Positions 23,579-35,944 are shown, counted from the stretch's first letter. The stretch: 64,000 bases of DNA from Alligator mississippiensis (GCF_030867095.1 NC_081827.1:216755810-216819809); one strand, 5' to 3'. Translations and numbers: made by a program. The notes: generated from the sequence alone by a model not told the origin.

Positions 23579-25192
23579 CAGATAAGAAAATAAGCAGCTA
23601 CTTTTATACAGCATCTAGCACAAAGGTCTCGGAAACTTACTGAAGTATAACTACTAAATAATAACTCTCATTTCAGTATTTTAGAGCTGAGCTATATTTT
23701 AACTATTGATCTTAGTGCTTTACTTGCTAACACTACTGACAGTATTTTTCATCTGGAAATGCAGAGGTCATGACAAGAGGTTTTTATTGCTCAGTAACAG
23801 AACAACTAACACAGCAAAATTCTCATCTAATTTTCACCTGAGTGCAATCTGCTGGCTAAGTGTGCATGAGTCTACCTCCCTCTAGTGGCCAACCCACATT
23901 GAGGTTAAAAACCTGCTACTGCCTTACAGCTACTCCTGGAGCTCAAGCAGTAGAGGCTTGTGCTTCTGGTGCTGGTGTTGGGAGAGCCAGGATTTCTGTC
24001 TGCTGTTAACTCATGATGTCTGTACACATACTCAGTGAGTTGTGTGTGCCCCATAAAATCATGAGAGCTCTGGACAGAGGTATATTTTCTGTATGCCTGC
24101 GTATTTTGTTTTAGCAAACATATTTAATTGGTTTCTCTTTAAAAATAAAGATGACCATTTGCTGCATAAATGCTGAGAACACCTGACTGCACATCCTTTG
24201 GAGAAAGGAAATTGGTTGCTACTAAAAATTAGAGAACAGAACTCTAAAATGGCAGAATGGCTGCTTTAGATGATAAGTTAAAGTGGGCTGTCCTTTCCCA
24301 GGATATAGGAATGCCATAAATATAATGTATGTATTTCTTAGAGAAACAGGATTTATCTCAAAGAAATCCCAATAAAAGCATTCATAATTTAACATGGGAA
24401 CAAATCAACAACAACAAAAATGCTCTCTCATAGGGAATACATCAATAGCTTTTGTCAATTTAGTGTAAAAAATTAATTGACAATGGTTGTATACAAGCAG
24501 CATAAAGGCAACAGTAAATCATGACTTCTTTTTTCAAAGAGCCTCTTTTAAACATGGTAATCTTTCTACTGGAGTACTCTACATGCTTTTATAAAGAGCT
24601 ACTCACCTGAACAGTCAGTGAAACAGAGTTGAAATGTATAATATGCTTATATGTATCTCTCTCAAAAATTCATTTTAACGTTGGTAAAAATTAAGCAGGT
24701 GTTGTAATTTGACTAGCCAGCCATGTAGGTCTACATGTTAGACTAATGGACATATAACAAAAGATACTTCAATATCAAAACAAGATGTTGAAGTGTTGTG
24801 CTGCATTTTATATAAGGCAATGCAGTTAGCTATAGCTACATGAATGTACCAAAAATGGGCTTCTAGTAGTTCTTTAGAAAAAAACAACTTTTGATGATAA
24901 TTTAATGGATGGTATAAAGCATACATCATAATTCTCATTCCCCTTTGAAAAAGAAATGAAAACATGCTAATGGATATGCATGAGCATTTGCCTCAGTTTT
25001 CACACGTATAAAACTTCTGAACCCAGGGTCTTAACTGAATATGCAGCTTCTAGTACCAAATTTAGTCTATTAATAGTCATAAGTGATTCTATACATGTAG
25101 GATCTGATCAAAAGTCCATAGAAGGACTTCTGATAAGGCTCTTCTTTTATAACAATAGCTAAAAAGGTAGAAAAATCTAGGGCTTTTCCACT

Positions 25193-25193
<1 letters not shown>

Positions 25194-25243
<50 letters not shown>
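25194..25243 (+). repeat. (CA)n microsatellite
   Basis: About 25 uninterrupted CA units, followed by ATGCGCGC. Confidence 0.98.
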
Positions 25244-25245
<2 letters not shown>

Positions 25246-26363
25246 CGCGCACACTTTTCCATGCTTTGTTTACTCTCTAAGCAGCTAGGCTCTTTGCCTT
25301 TACTAATTACTTATTGAGGCATTCATAAACTGGCTTGGGAAAACTTGTATCATATTCATTACAACGAGTTTTAAGACGCCTGTATATTACAGAGATCTTA
25401 AAATCTGCAGCCATGGTATTTCTCCAAAATGGTTCCCAGTTTCCACAATTAATAAGGTACTGCAAAATGGCACTAAAGTGCATTAGCAAGCTGAATATTT
25501 GTAGGGATAAAAGGTGCTGGGTGACTTTAAACTGCTGCTTTGTCCTTATACACAGCATCAATTTTCTCTATGGGGAATTAGCTGTGGGATGCCATTGATT
25601 CCAGCTTTAACAGAGGATTGTCCTACCTTTCACCTTTATAGAAAATGTAAATGCCACCTTACTGACACTTCTGTTTGTCAAAAATAGTAAAAAGAGGCCC
25701 CATGTACCTTCAAGATTAAATTTTAAAAGTAGTTGCATGGAGTGGTCATAAAAAATGTATATGGTACTCCAGATGAAATTTAAGTGGGCATGCTCTGTAT
25801 TACTAGCTATGGATCTTCAGGTCAAATGAACATGCTGTTCATTTTTATCAAAAACATGAATACTAAACTATCATAAATAAAATACATACAGTACAGAACA
25901 ATTAAAACTTTTCCATACAGTAATTACTTCTACATTAAAAAGTCACCATCTTTGTCAGATATGTTGAAAATTTAGGACTCTAAATATGATTATTTCAAAG
26001 TATCATTTTTAACAATCTTGCACAGGCCCGACAATCAAAAACATGAAGCTTTGATTCAGATAGCTTGGCAGGTTTCACACAGTTTGACAGGTAGGCTACT
26101 TTGAAATATGTATATATTTTTAATTTATGCATTTTCTATCAAAAGACAGTTTTTCCCCCCCATCTTTTTGAAACTTTACATGAACTGCTGTTGTGCAATG
26201 CCGCAGCCATGTAGCCTGAAAGAAAAAAAACAAAAGGTGTCTGGAATATTACCCATAGTCCAAGTTTTCATTGTCCACAGCTTAAAAAACTTACGGTGCT
26301 AGGAAATCCAATGTAATCAGAGTGCATTTAAATAAAGGAATGCAGTCCTAGAATAACTTCATG

Positions 26364-27413
26364 TTAAACAGGTACTGTTTCCACAACAGGTGATTTGATG
26401 CACTCTTCATGCAATCTGCTCTTTTCTGAAAGGTTTATAGAATTCTCAGCAGGATGCTCTGGTACATGACTGTCGCCATTCAGGGCTGAAACAAATCCAT
26501 CTTGAGAGGGACTTTTCAAGTATGAGTGAAATTCCACTTGAGGGTGGTTTGGCCTGTGTTCAGCGTACAAACTATTACATGGAATACTGTTATCAGCTTC
26601 CGAAGAAGAGCAGCAAACTATCACAGAGGGGTTTGCAGAAGGGTAATGAGGGCTGCTGTAACTTTCCTCTGATTGCCGTGTATAGTCAACAAACTGCTCT
26701 GAAGTCATATTGTAAGGCACCAGAGAAAGACTACCATTTTTAACAGTGTCCCTTTCTGAGTAGGTCTCACTGATCTGGTTAGCAGTGCCAGGGGCATGGT
26801 TCTCTATTTGGTAATACAGAGTTGAAGAGTTAGTATAATATGAGGCATTTTTAGAGTGGTTTTCGTGCACTCCAGTGCCATCAGAATAGCAAAGGACAGA
26901 AGGAAGCGGTACCACGCCAGCATGGGAGCCCATGCCTTCTACAAAATCATCCACTTTTTCTTCTTCATCATCATCATCTTCATCTTCCTCCTCCTCTTCG
27001 TCGTCATCGTCATCCGATTCACTGGGTGCTAAACTTTGTGTGCTAGAATCTGTAACTCCGCTACAAAAGCTGCTTCCATCCTCTTCCTCCTCCTCTTCCC
27101 CTGGACAATCCAAGGCCTCAGCTGACTGCAGGTGCATCACTGCAGCCTGAGGTTCAGTTTCAATCTCAAAATTCTCTGCAATTGAATACTCTACTGGATG
27201 GGGTGCTTGGCTCATAGAACTAGTGTGAGCACTTATCTCACTGTGGCAACCATTTAGTGCAGGAACTTGCTGCTCTCTATTTTTCTCCAATTCAAGTTTC
27301 ATTATTGTGTGCAGAAAATGAGTCCGTACACGGATGGGGTTAAATTCAATTCTACCTGCTGTATTGCTACACCCTTCTTTAGTGCAACCACATGGAAAAG
27401 ACATACGATCCAC
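26364..27413 (-). CDS. CSRNP3: CSRNP3 terminal coding exon (C-terminal 349 codons)
   Basis: This is the last coding exon of cysteine/serine-rich nuclear protein 3, a nuclear DNA-binding transcriptional regulator of the CSRNP (AXUD1/TAIP) family. The exon opens after a ...AAAAAG acceptor with GTG GAT CGT (Val-Asp-Arg), so it continues from the exon ending at 29508 in phase 0; the GTG is not a start codon. Exon residues 1-20 complete the Cys-rich block (PCGCTKEGC), followed by [16 protein letters not shown], a hallmark CSRNP segment. An acidic Asp/Glu run spans exon residues 131-156 (nt 26946-27023), with a shorter Glu run at 105-111. The rest is Ser/Asn/Tyr-rich and ends SPVVETVPV before TAA at 26366-26364. 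I recognise it from close similarity to remembered human CSRNP3, including the C-terminal tail. The family binds AGAGTG-like sites and activates transcription (family knowledge). Confidence 0.96.
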   Translation of the reverse strand: MDRMSFPCGCTKEGCSNTAGRIEFNPIRVRTHFLHTIMKLELEKNREQQVPALNGCHSEISAHTSSMSQAPHPVEYSIAENFEIETEPQAAVMHLQSAEALDCPGEEEEEEDGSSFCSGVTDSSTQSLAPSESDDDDDEEEEEDEDDDDEEEKVDDFVEGMGSHAGVVPLPSVLCYSDGTGVHENHSKNASYYTNSSTLYYQIENHAPGTANQISETYSERDTVKNGSLSLVPYNMTSEQFVDYTRQSEESYSSPHYPSANPSVIVCCSSSEADNSIPCNSLYAEHRPNHPQVEFHSYLKSPSQDGFVSALNGDSHVPEHPAENSINLSEKSRLHEECIKSPVVETVPV

Positions 27414-27619
27414 CTTTTTAAAAAAAAGAATACACGTTAACTACACATACAATGAAACTAATGATGGCGAAAGACAAAATTATTCATTCAGGGAAAGCAC
27501 ACAGTGCAACATGTATGGGAAAAAAATAGTCCAAAGCAGATATACTTATTTGGAGGGAGAACCCTAGAAAACAGTGAAATCATACAGAGCAGCAAGTTAA
27601 ACATGGTTTAACAATGTGG

Positions 27620-28945
27620 CATGGCTGGGAAAAAATGCCAGTAGAGTTTTAGGTTTCATACACAGAGGCTTCATTGGAACTAGAAATAAACAATTTCTCT
27701 TTCTATGCCTCTGCTATAAACACATCAGAAATGCTGTGTTCATTTGTGGACCTCTTATTATCAGAAAGCTGGTAAACTGGATGGGAAGCAGAGTAGGAAC
27801 AAGAATGATTAACAGTCATGGAAGACTCGTGAAGAAAGATATACATTAAGAATTAAATATATAAAGCTTGAGAGCACACTAAGGGAGAGAGACCAAGAAA
27901 TTAAAGCTGGAACCTGGGATGAATTTTAGAAGAGACTTCAGAGAAAGCATGATGAACTGCAAGCAGCAAGAATATAATGTAGATATCTTATACCTAAATG
28001 GATCCCAAATCAGATACTCTGGTTAGATGCTTAAATTCTACAGTTTTTCACTTACAATCTGACTGCTATAATTACATGTGGTGCAAAAGTAGATAATACA
28101 TACATAAGGTGATCTAGTCAAGAAGTTCTCAGCTAGTGTCTCATGGGGATGTCATGGGTAGAGTCCATAAGCAGATCAGGGGTGAGAGAAAGGCTGAAGT
28201 GTTCAGCTGCCTCTCCCAAATGTTCTTCCTATGCCCCTGCTCTCAGTGCATTAATTCCCAAAATGGAAATGGCGGTGCTACCCTAGTGTGGCACTGTATG
28301 TATACCATCTCTGCTGAGAGGCAAAGCTATTCGTTCAAGTGCAGTGCTGCACACATGTGGCTATGCTGCTTCCATTCCAGAGCTACTGTGTACAGAACTC
28401 GCTTGGTTGTCTCTGCAGCCTTCCTGGCAAGAGGACCATTCGGGAGATGCACAGCACTACAGCCTATAAAGTTGGGGCTAGTTTGACTGCAGAATGGCAG
28501 GTAAATTTGGGGGATTGGCAGACTGTGAAGCTGTGTGGGACTATCATGGATGGTTGAGGTGAGTTGAGAAACAGTAATCTAGTCCATTTCCTTGACAGTG
28601 CAGGACTGAAAACAGACAGTCTATGAATATTAAAGAGTGCAAACTCCAAGAAAGGAAATAAATTGTTTAGGGTTGTACAGAGTATGTAATTTGAAATAAA
28701 TTATTGGATTAAGAAATTATGAAAAGGAAAATTCAGAGAAACTTCATGATGGTGAGAGATAGGGTGTAACCCAAGTTATACAAATGGAAGTGGTAGAAAT
28801 CTCTTTGTTTGGAACATTTAAAATTATACTGGTGAAAGCTCTGGTAAATATACTTTAAGGAATACATTTTTGATTGTCAAAGACACTAGCTATATGACAT
28901 AATAGTGTCATTTCAACTCTAATATCTATGATTCTATTATGAAGG
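27620..28945 (+). mobile_element. old CR1 LINE, split by a hAT-like MITE
   Basis: The 5' part (27620-28118) translates to KNASRVLGFIHRGFIGTRNK, a decayed piece of the reverse transcriptase C-terminal region. After the MITE (28119-28577), 28720-28945 matches a typical CR1 end: AACTTCATGATGGTGAGAG ... GGAAGTGGTAGAAATCTC ... ending ATATCTATGATTCTAT. The element is antisense to CSRNP3, within its intron. Confidence 0.7.
28119..28577. mobile_element. hAT-type MITE, 459 bp
   Basis: Left CAAGAAGTTCTCAGCTAG and right GAGTTGAGAAACAGT (reverse complement ACTGTTTCTCAACTC) carry the TTCTCAAC terminal motif of Charlie-like hAT elements. Flanks GATCTAGT (28111-28118) and AATCTAGT (28578-28585) match at 7 of 8 bases, as expected for an aged target duplication. 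No transposase. Confidence 0.75.
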
Positions 28946-29507
28946 ACAATGTGGTTATAGTGAAGGACAGTAAGGCATGCTTCCTTTACTGTTTCTTACT
29001 TTGAGCATGGACTTCAATTCATATTTGAGCATAATCCTCTCATCAAGATGGGACTAAATGAGTACAGTTTGCAGTCATTGAAGAACTGTACTGGGGGGGG
29101 GGAATTGCATATCTAAAAATAAAAGCTAATCTAATATCCTATGTGAAATCTGCAGGCTTAAAGTTTCGTAACTCGTCTGTCATTTCTGCTGAGTGTTTGG
29201 TTAAAGGTCCACATAAGAACGTGGGGAACTGACTATCTGTACTTAGAAGAAAAACTTATAGAGCCTATGTGTCTACAAATCATAATAAAAAAAAAAAAAT
29301 CGATAAACAGTTTTAAAGGATTAGATTTGTCTAGCACATGAACTGTACTTAACAAAACCCAGGTTGGGCTTTTTTTTCTTTTTTAAACTGTTTCTAAGAC
29401 CCACAAATTTCAGCAATTAGGTAATTCATTACCCTCAGTACAATTGCAGCTCCCCATGTCCATTTATACTCTGCTAGTTAAAGAATGAATATAATCAAGT
29501 TCTTTAC

Positions 29508-29804
29508 CTGGCATTTGATGCCTGCGAGGCTGCAAGTACAAGTTTCTGGATCACAGAATACTCGGCAGTCACAGCCACAATCCTCTCTGGATAGGCGGAT
29601 GGCCCGCAGCTCATGTTTTTCTTCCACATCAATCTTTTTCACTCCAGAGGCTCGCAGCAGGGCCCTTCGCTTCTTTGTTGGTAAAGGCTGTAGGAAGAAG
29701 TACTCATCTACCTCAGTGTTGTCTAAATCAATATCATCATCAGAAATGTCATCCAGCGTCAGGGTATTAGCTTCTTCAGATTCCACTGTGCCATTCTTTG
29801 TCAT
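29508..29804 (-). CDS. CSRNP3: CSRNP3 internal coding exon (99 codons)
   Basis: Internal exon of 297 nt, phase 0 at both ends. The acceptor reads TTACAG before ATGACAAAG and the donor reads CAG|GTAAAG. It encodes [13 protein letters not shown]..., an acidic [11 protein letters not shown] stretch, a basic [10 protein letters not shown] patch that could serve as nuclear localisation signal, and the first seven cysteines of the Cys-rich block ([16 protein letters not shown]). That block continues in the exon at 27413. The Cys block in the CSRNP N-domain is thought to carry DNA binding (family knowledge). The in-frame ATG at the exon start is internal in the full protein. The open frame extends upstream of the acceptor, but similarity to CSRNP3 stops exactly at the AG. 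Confidence 0.96.
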
Positions 29805-30944
29805 CTGTAACACAGAGCATTTAACACAGTGTTTAGACTGTGCTCTTTCTAAGCTCATTTTTATTGCAAACATAGTAATTATAGTTTACTCATTTCATAA
29901 TGCAGACATTCAGTAAATCTAAGATGCCTAATAGGATTTCTATAGTTTTTTTCCCCCAGATATTTTTCCTTTCAGAATCAGCATGGAAATAAAAATGAAG
30001 CACCATGAACTAAGCTTTCAACAACAGTTGCAAAATGAGGATGAAAAGCCTCAGTAGTGTTACCCTCCATTTTGCTGGAAATTGCATGTCTCAGAGAAAT
30101 CATGAATGCTTCATGCTGCCTGCAAATTTCAGGACAGAGATTAAGTAAAACCAAGTATGACATTTCTAATGAGCAACACCAGTGATAGAATCAATATGCT
30201 CTCTCATGTGGGCAGTAGTATCAGGGCTGAAGTCACGGGAGAGACTCATAAATTAAACTGTTTTTGCAGCAATGGTAATGACTCCTTCAGCAGGAACCCA
30301 TGAAACCATCCAAATGTAGTATTTTCATGTACTAAAACACTTCAAAACTTCTAATGCTTCAGTTTTGCAACCCTCCCTTCTATCTGAATAACAGCACATA
30401 CCACAGCATTGGGCCAGCTTTCACAGATTTCTTGTTCCAGCAAGGCTATCTTCCATGCAAAACTGGGATTGTGGGGGCAAAAGGGAGCTTTAATTTACTT
30501 CTACATTATACTGATGTATGGGCCAGCCCATAGGTGGAGCCTCAGGCTGCTCTATCCTGCCACAGCTGAAGGTCAGCTGCCTATGATGATACTCACTACT
30601 TCATTAGCCCTGCCTGTACTACTCTTCCTGTGGCTCACAGATGTATTCCTGAAGAGAAAATCACTTGGCTTGAGAATGAACCAAATGCCAAACATTTCAA
30701 ACAAATTCCCCAGGGAGAACACATCTGGTTCTTTCTACATTCCTTCGTAATTTTGAGCTACACAAGGAAAACGCAGCACTACACAACTGAGATACCCTGT
30801 CTAGTTTGCAAAATGTAAACATTCCCGGCAAGTGCAATAACACCTTTTTTTTGCTAAGTGCTGCGTCCTTCTTCCTTGGTTATGAGAAACCGAGTTGATT
30901 AAAAAACAAACAAACAGATGACTAGATTTGGCCTTCTTATGGAC

Positions 30945-31005
30945 TACAGTGTCAGGGGAGGTATGCCAGTTTACACCAGCTGAACATCTGAGCTCATTGC
31001 TTTGT
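30945..31005 (+). repeat. short ancient SINE-like relic
   Basis: GGTATGCCAGTTTACACCAG followed by CTGAACATCTGAGCTC resembles the conserved core seen at 13770-13925. Fragmentary. Confidence 0.35.
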
Positions 31006-32892
31006 ACGTGTGACTGCTGCTGGTCTAAAAACACATCTGATGTTACATTTCCACACCATTATTTTTCAGTTAAAAGCCACCAAAGGCAACCTGGATCACA
31101 GTCTCTAACAGGCACCTTCTATCTGAATGCATGCTTTCAGATTTTTGATTGATGCAACAATTTGAGAAGGCAATGAACAACTCCAAGGGCCAACTCACAA
31201 GATCCTCATTCCAGTTTAACAGAGGCAACATCTCAAGTGTTGTCCACATTATCACATTCTGCACTACCATGGACACGTACCTCTGTAAGAACAGAGTAGA
31301 ATAAACCCGACAACCTCACATTCTTCTTTCCCCACTGCCCTGGTGAGTTTATGTTATTATCTTTTTATCCCCAGAGAAACAAGCATTTGAATAAATACTT
31401 TGCACTCTCATTGTAGTGACAGATATTCTTGCTCCTTTACTGCTCAGTCTGCTATCTCTTGAATGTTCATTTCAGGTATGTGCCTTGTACTGAATACATA
31501 GTTAGTGTACAAGCTTCCAACTCTATTATATGTTTGATGTTTTTATACACTATAATTATCACCGTTGCTTAGATACTCTCTTTTCTCTATTACTTAATCC
31601 TGTCATCTCTGTTACCATGATTCTAGTTATATTTTTCCTCTATGTAATGGGTAAAGGAGCAGCTTTGCCGTATATCCATACAACTACTGCTGCTTTCACT
31701 GTGTGCCTTACTGTCTTGGGTACCTTAAATCTCCTACTTGCATTAATAGTCTGTCCTTTCCATAACCTTTTGTATTACAGCTATCATCTCATGCCTTGTT
31801 CAAGCAGTCTAGAGTGAACTTCTACCAAAAGCTTACTGTCTTTGTAGTCTTCATTTTAGCATTTTAATAATCATACAAGTTAAAGATAGAAGAGACTGTT
31901 TATAATTCAGTTATTTCCCTACAAAATCAGGATTAACACAATTCTATATGTATCAAGGGGATGACCCTGATCTCCTGACTGGCGGCTAGGGATGCTTAAC
32001 ACCGTATAATAAGGAAAAATTTTCCTTAAAATAAAGTAGTGAATCTTCCTTGTTAATAATTCATTGCTATCTGTAATTCTTGAAAGATTCCTTATCATTT
32101 CTAGAACTTGCCTCACAAACATAATGATTCCTTCCTATTTCCAGTGTATTCTATCTTTTCTAAAGAACTGCAGCATTCAGATAGTAATGCCCTGTGATTT
32201 TTCACATTGCCTACCATGTTTCATACTCATTTGTCTGAACAAACCTAATTCTTTACATGCATCCTTTCAAGTCTCTTTTTAAATGTATAGATAGGCATCT
32301 TTAAAACCTGACCTAAATGCACTTTATATTATCTTTCTGTTCTATTCCCTTGTTTTCAGTCATTATACTAGCTAGGAAGAGAGTCATGGTATCTCTAATG
32401 AACTGCTTTAACACATTTTTTGCTAGCCATTTCCTAGCATGTGTCCTCTGCCCAGACTATATGATATACCCCTCTATGCTAACCTATGGCTCTACCCACA
32501 TATCCACCTCATTAATACCCAGCAGTTATTTTCTTTCCTTCCTTATGTTAGCTGAATATAATGTCCTCATTTCTTAGTTGTGTACTCAAAAATCCATTTA
32601 GGACTTCAAAGTTCATTCTTCAAAAATGTGGATATTTAAAAAGATACCCAGAAATAACCCCTCACTGAAGGTGCTTCACTCTGTTGTTAAACATGAAGGC
32701 AGCAGCAAATAATATGATGAATCATAGTTTTTAACTCTATCATTGGTATTTCTATACGAAACATGTATTATAATTGTTTATTGTCATTTTGTTTTTTAAT
32801 GTCATGCCAGTAGGTATAGACAGTTTAACATAGGTGTAGAAAGTACAGCCTGTGAAATTTACTGATATGCTTTTTAAAAGAAAATCAAATAC

Positions 32893-35165
32893 CTCATGGG
32901 GGATTGAATCTTTCTTTTCTTGTGTATGGCTTTAGAAGCAAGAGCTATCATCATAGTTTTAATTCCAAATTCCTCAACCAGACCAATGCCCTCCTGGAAA
33001 GCGAGTGCAACCCCAGAATGTCACCCTCAAAATTGTATCTGGGGCAGTGTGTTATCATGTGCTCCATGGTTTGGTCAGGGTTTCCACAGTCACAGCCAGG
33101 TGAGATTTTTAGGTGCCACTTGTACATCAGATGGCCATACCGGCCATGTCTACTGTGTATCGTATTAAGGGTTATCCACATCCTCTGTGGAAGGTTGAAG
33201 CCCAGTTGTTGCATTGTTGGGTCAGAAACAAGGTGTTTATTAGGGAAACCTAATAACCTTTTGCTCAAGCTTTCCAACAAAATTCTTCAGTATTGTAGTA
33301 TAGCAGGTGCTTGGTTCACATCCAGAAAGATTTTCATGAAATCACGTGATGAGTTCAGAGATTTTGAAGGTCTCTGTGGATTGGAAGGTCTGGATTACTA
33401 CTGATGCACATTATTTCTTTGCATGTTGCTGCATCCTGTTGAATAGAAGGAGAAGTAATGTTTGAAAGTATTGGCAGCCACTGCACTGGAATTGATATCA
33501 AAGTTCCAGACACAGTCCTCATTACTGAGTACAGTTGTGTGTTGATGAGTTTGATATGTCATCTTGAGGCCTAGATGGGTGCACAGTAGTTAGCTATTGA
33601 GAAGACCAGGGCTAAGACAGAAGTGTGAAGGACACCCCCGCTTGTGCTGGTGAGCTCTCACATGATGTTCACTCATGTCTTTGTTTTCACAGCAGTCTTT
33701 CAGAGGTGATAATGGTAAGTTAGGAAGCAGTCAAGGGTCACCTCTAGGTTGGTAGGAGTCTGGTTGTGATGTACTTTTTCTCCACAAAAGGTGACACTGA
33801 AGGTGTTATGTGCCTTGTGACTGTCCAGATGGAATGTGGAAATGCTGGACTTGGTTGGATTTAGTCATAGTCTCCACTTACGAAAATATTCAGCCATTAT
33901 TGATAAGTCAGAGTTCAGTGTGACTTCAATATCCTGAAAAGTTTTTGCTTGTGCGGTCAATATTGTCAGTGTAGATAAATTTCCATGATGATGTATATGG
34001 CATATCACTTACATAGATGTTAAAAAGTGTTGGTGGCAGAACACTACCCTGTGGGAGGCTGTTGCTGAGTATTCTTGGGGTGCTGACCTTATCTTGTAGG
34101 TATACCTTCATCCTTCTGTTACACATCAAAGTCCACAGCAGCCAGAATAATTCGGCACATGGCAGCAGCAGGGACAGTTTGAGCATCAGTCCCTCTTTCC
34201 ACACAGTATCATAGGCCTTGGAAAGAACTATGAAGGTGGTCCCAGCCTTGAGCTTGTGGTGAAAACCAACCTCATTGTTTGTAGTGATGGACTTGTTCAC
34301 AGCAGCTACAATGGGGGTCTAAAGGCAGCCTGTTCTTGAGTGAGTAATAGGTTAATGACAGGGCTAATTCTTACAAGTATGGGCTGCTCCAGGAACTTAT
34401 AGGATATGCAGAGCAAAGAGATGTGCCTATAGCTCCCAGGATCATGTACCATCTCTCCTGGTTTTGGCAAGGCTGTCACCATTGCCTCATGCCAGATTTG
34501 TGGAATATGGTTGTTCTCCATCACAGTTGAAAAGAGGATTCTGGACAATTTGCCATTGTCTCTCTGAGTTTTTTTTTAACCTTCTTTTTGTGTTGTTTAT
34601 CAAGGGATCCCTTTGAGTTGGCCACCAATTTGGCAGTGACAGCATTTGTACTGACTCGCAGGTTAGCGGCCTCTGATGGGTTTGATGCTCCAAGTTTCCT
34701 CAGGATGCTCCAGACCCAACAGCTTGAGTGCATAAAGTCTATGGATGCCATGCACTCCAGCCAGCTTTGTTGTCTACAGGTATCCAAAGATCCAAGTAGT
34801 GCTGTGGCTATTGTTGGGTCTCCAGATTGTTGATATTGTTGGAAAAGGGCTTCGCAGTCACAGTTCCAACAAGGGATGTATCACTCTCTGAAACCTCGAG
34901 GGATGTTCTTAGCTGCAACAATAAGCAGGGCCATGAAATGATTGTACTGTTTTGGTATCAGGGGGGATGCAGTGGATGGTTTTCTCCACCTGACCTGTAA
35001 ATCCAGACCAGTCTGCCTGATGGAAACTCCATCTTGGCACTCGTTTTGATGGCATGACAGGGATTTCAACCCCCTATGTGTCTGATAATCAGCATGTGTT
35101 GGCTGCCTGGGAAGTCTGAGAGAACAGTTCAAGACAGGCATATAGGGGATTGAATAAAAATGGGT
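32893..35165 (-). mobile_element. decayed Vingi/Jockey-like non-LTR retrotransposon
   Basis: On the minus strand, fragments of one LINE polyprotein occur in order. At 35141-34881 is a probable endonuclease/linker piece. At 34548-34306 is the RT fingers region (ENNHIPQIWHEAMVTALPKP, SYRHISLL). At 34300-33926 is the RT palm (LSKAYDTVWKEGL, LPQGSVLPPTLFNIYVSDMP, KFIYTDNID). At 33280-32951 is a C-terminal Cys/His segment (CDCGNPDQTMEHMITHC). The YADD-like catalytic box reads YTDN at 33973-33962, and frames are broken, so it is dead. The style differs from CR1 and fits Vingi/Jockey-group LINEs; the exact clade is uncertain. Confidence 0.8.
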
Positions 35166-35410
35166 TTACTGATAACTAACTTGTTCTACAATATTTGTAT
35201 TACAGTCTTCTCCAGAACTGACTCTAGGATCTCAGCATATAGCTTCTGAATACTAGATGGGGGATAGAAATTTCCTTTCCATGCAGGGCAATGAGTAGTG
35301 GCCACTGTGCTCAGGGGTATATAAAGGTAGGATCTTTTGTTCAGCAGATGCAGGCTCTGAGATGGGAGAAGATCTGTGGATTTATGAGGTGTGAATCCCT
35401 CATGGGCCTG

Positions 35411-35944
35411 TGTAACAGGGGACCCTAGCCCTGTCACCAGAAGGCATGTCTGCCCCTTTAAGGCCAGAACTTTCTGGGCATGGAGTGCTGGGAAAGAAGG
35501 GGTTAAATGCTGAGCCTGGCCAGCTAGTCAGCTGACCGGAAGGGGCAGGACTATAAAAACCCTGGGCAGAGCAAGGGGGGGGGGGGGGGAGAGAGGCAGG
35601 GGCAAAGGGGAAGGAGTGTCTCAGAGCGCTCCGTGGAGGAGTGGTCCAAAGGCGGGAAGAGATGGCAGCCACATCACAGCAAGGACGTGAGCTGACAGTG
35701 GGGAGCTGAAGCGTGGACCCTGTGAATGTAAGCTGACATGCTGCTTTTCTTTATCACATTAGCTGATGGGAGTTATTACCCATGGACAGGACTGTTTATT
35801 TTTTCTTTTTGATTAATGAATAAGACAGTGGTTTGGGTGAGGCTATTAGGGGAAGGAGGAGGCTTCATTTTGGGGACCCAAGGGTTCCCCACATAAGGTG
35901 TGGATTACCAGGGAAGATGGTGCTGGGGCGGGCAACCTGTTACA
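35411..35944 (+). mobile_element. solo LTR, 534 bp, Gypsy/ERV type
   Basis: Starts TGTAACAGGG and ends CAACCTGTTACA, giving 9-bp inverted termini TGTAACAGG/CCTGTTACA with canonical TG...CA. Flanks GCCTG (35406-35410) and GCTTG (35945-35949) are a 5-bp target duplication with one mismatch. A promoter-like CTATAAAAACCC lies near 35551-35562. No internal domain or second LTR is seen, so this is the product of LTR-LTR recombination. Confidence 0.85.
35551..35562 (+). promoter_or_regulatory. TATA-like box in solo LTR
   Basis: CTATAAAAACCC, about 140 bp from the LTR start, just before a G-rich run. This is the expected U3/R placement of an LTR promoter. Whether it is active is unknown. Confidence 0.5.

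Larger units (their letters stand above)
20906..26363 (-). other. CSRNP3 3' UTR and/or 3' flank, extent unknown
   Basis: Sequence immediately 3' of the CSRNP3 stop codon on the gene strand. The first few kilobases (about 23.6-26.36 kb) are AT-rich and lack recognised transposons, apart from a CA microsatellite at 25194-25243, which fits a long neuronal-type 3' UTR. Many TTTATT (AATAAA on the minus strand) occur in this AT-rich DNA, so a poly(A) site cannot be chosen by eye. A foldback repeat at 22.6 kb and a truncated hAT at 23.2-23.6 kb lie inside. No credible second gene is seen. The 3' UTR assignment is inference. Confidence 0.4.
27414..29507 (-). other. CSRNP3 intron between the last two coding exons
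   Basis: Intron of 2094 nt bounded by GT (29507-29506) and AG (27415-27414) on the minus strand. Most of it is an old CR1 relic in antisense to the gene, split by a hAT-like MITE (listed separately). The part next to the donor (about 28950-29507) is AT-rich with no recognised element. Confidence 0.9.

Noticed and set aside
25070..25252. Open frame encoding a Cys-Val repeat
   Set aside because: It is the translated CA microsatellite.
26522..27150. Plus-strand open frames opposite CSRNP3, including a long serine run
   Set aside because: These are shadows of the CSRNP3 exon. The poly-Ser is the antisense reading of the Asp/Glu run.
27616..27849. Plus-strand 77-codon open frame in a CSRNP3 intron
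   Set aside because: It is a decayed CR1 reverse-transcriptase fragment, not a gene.
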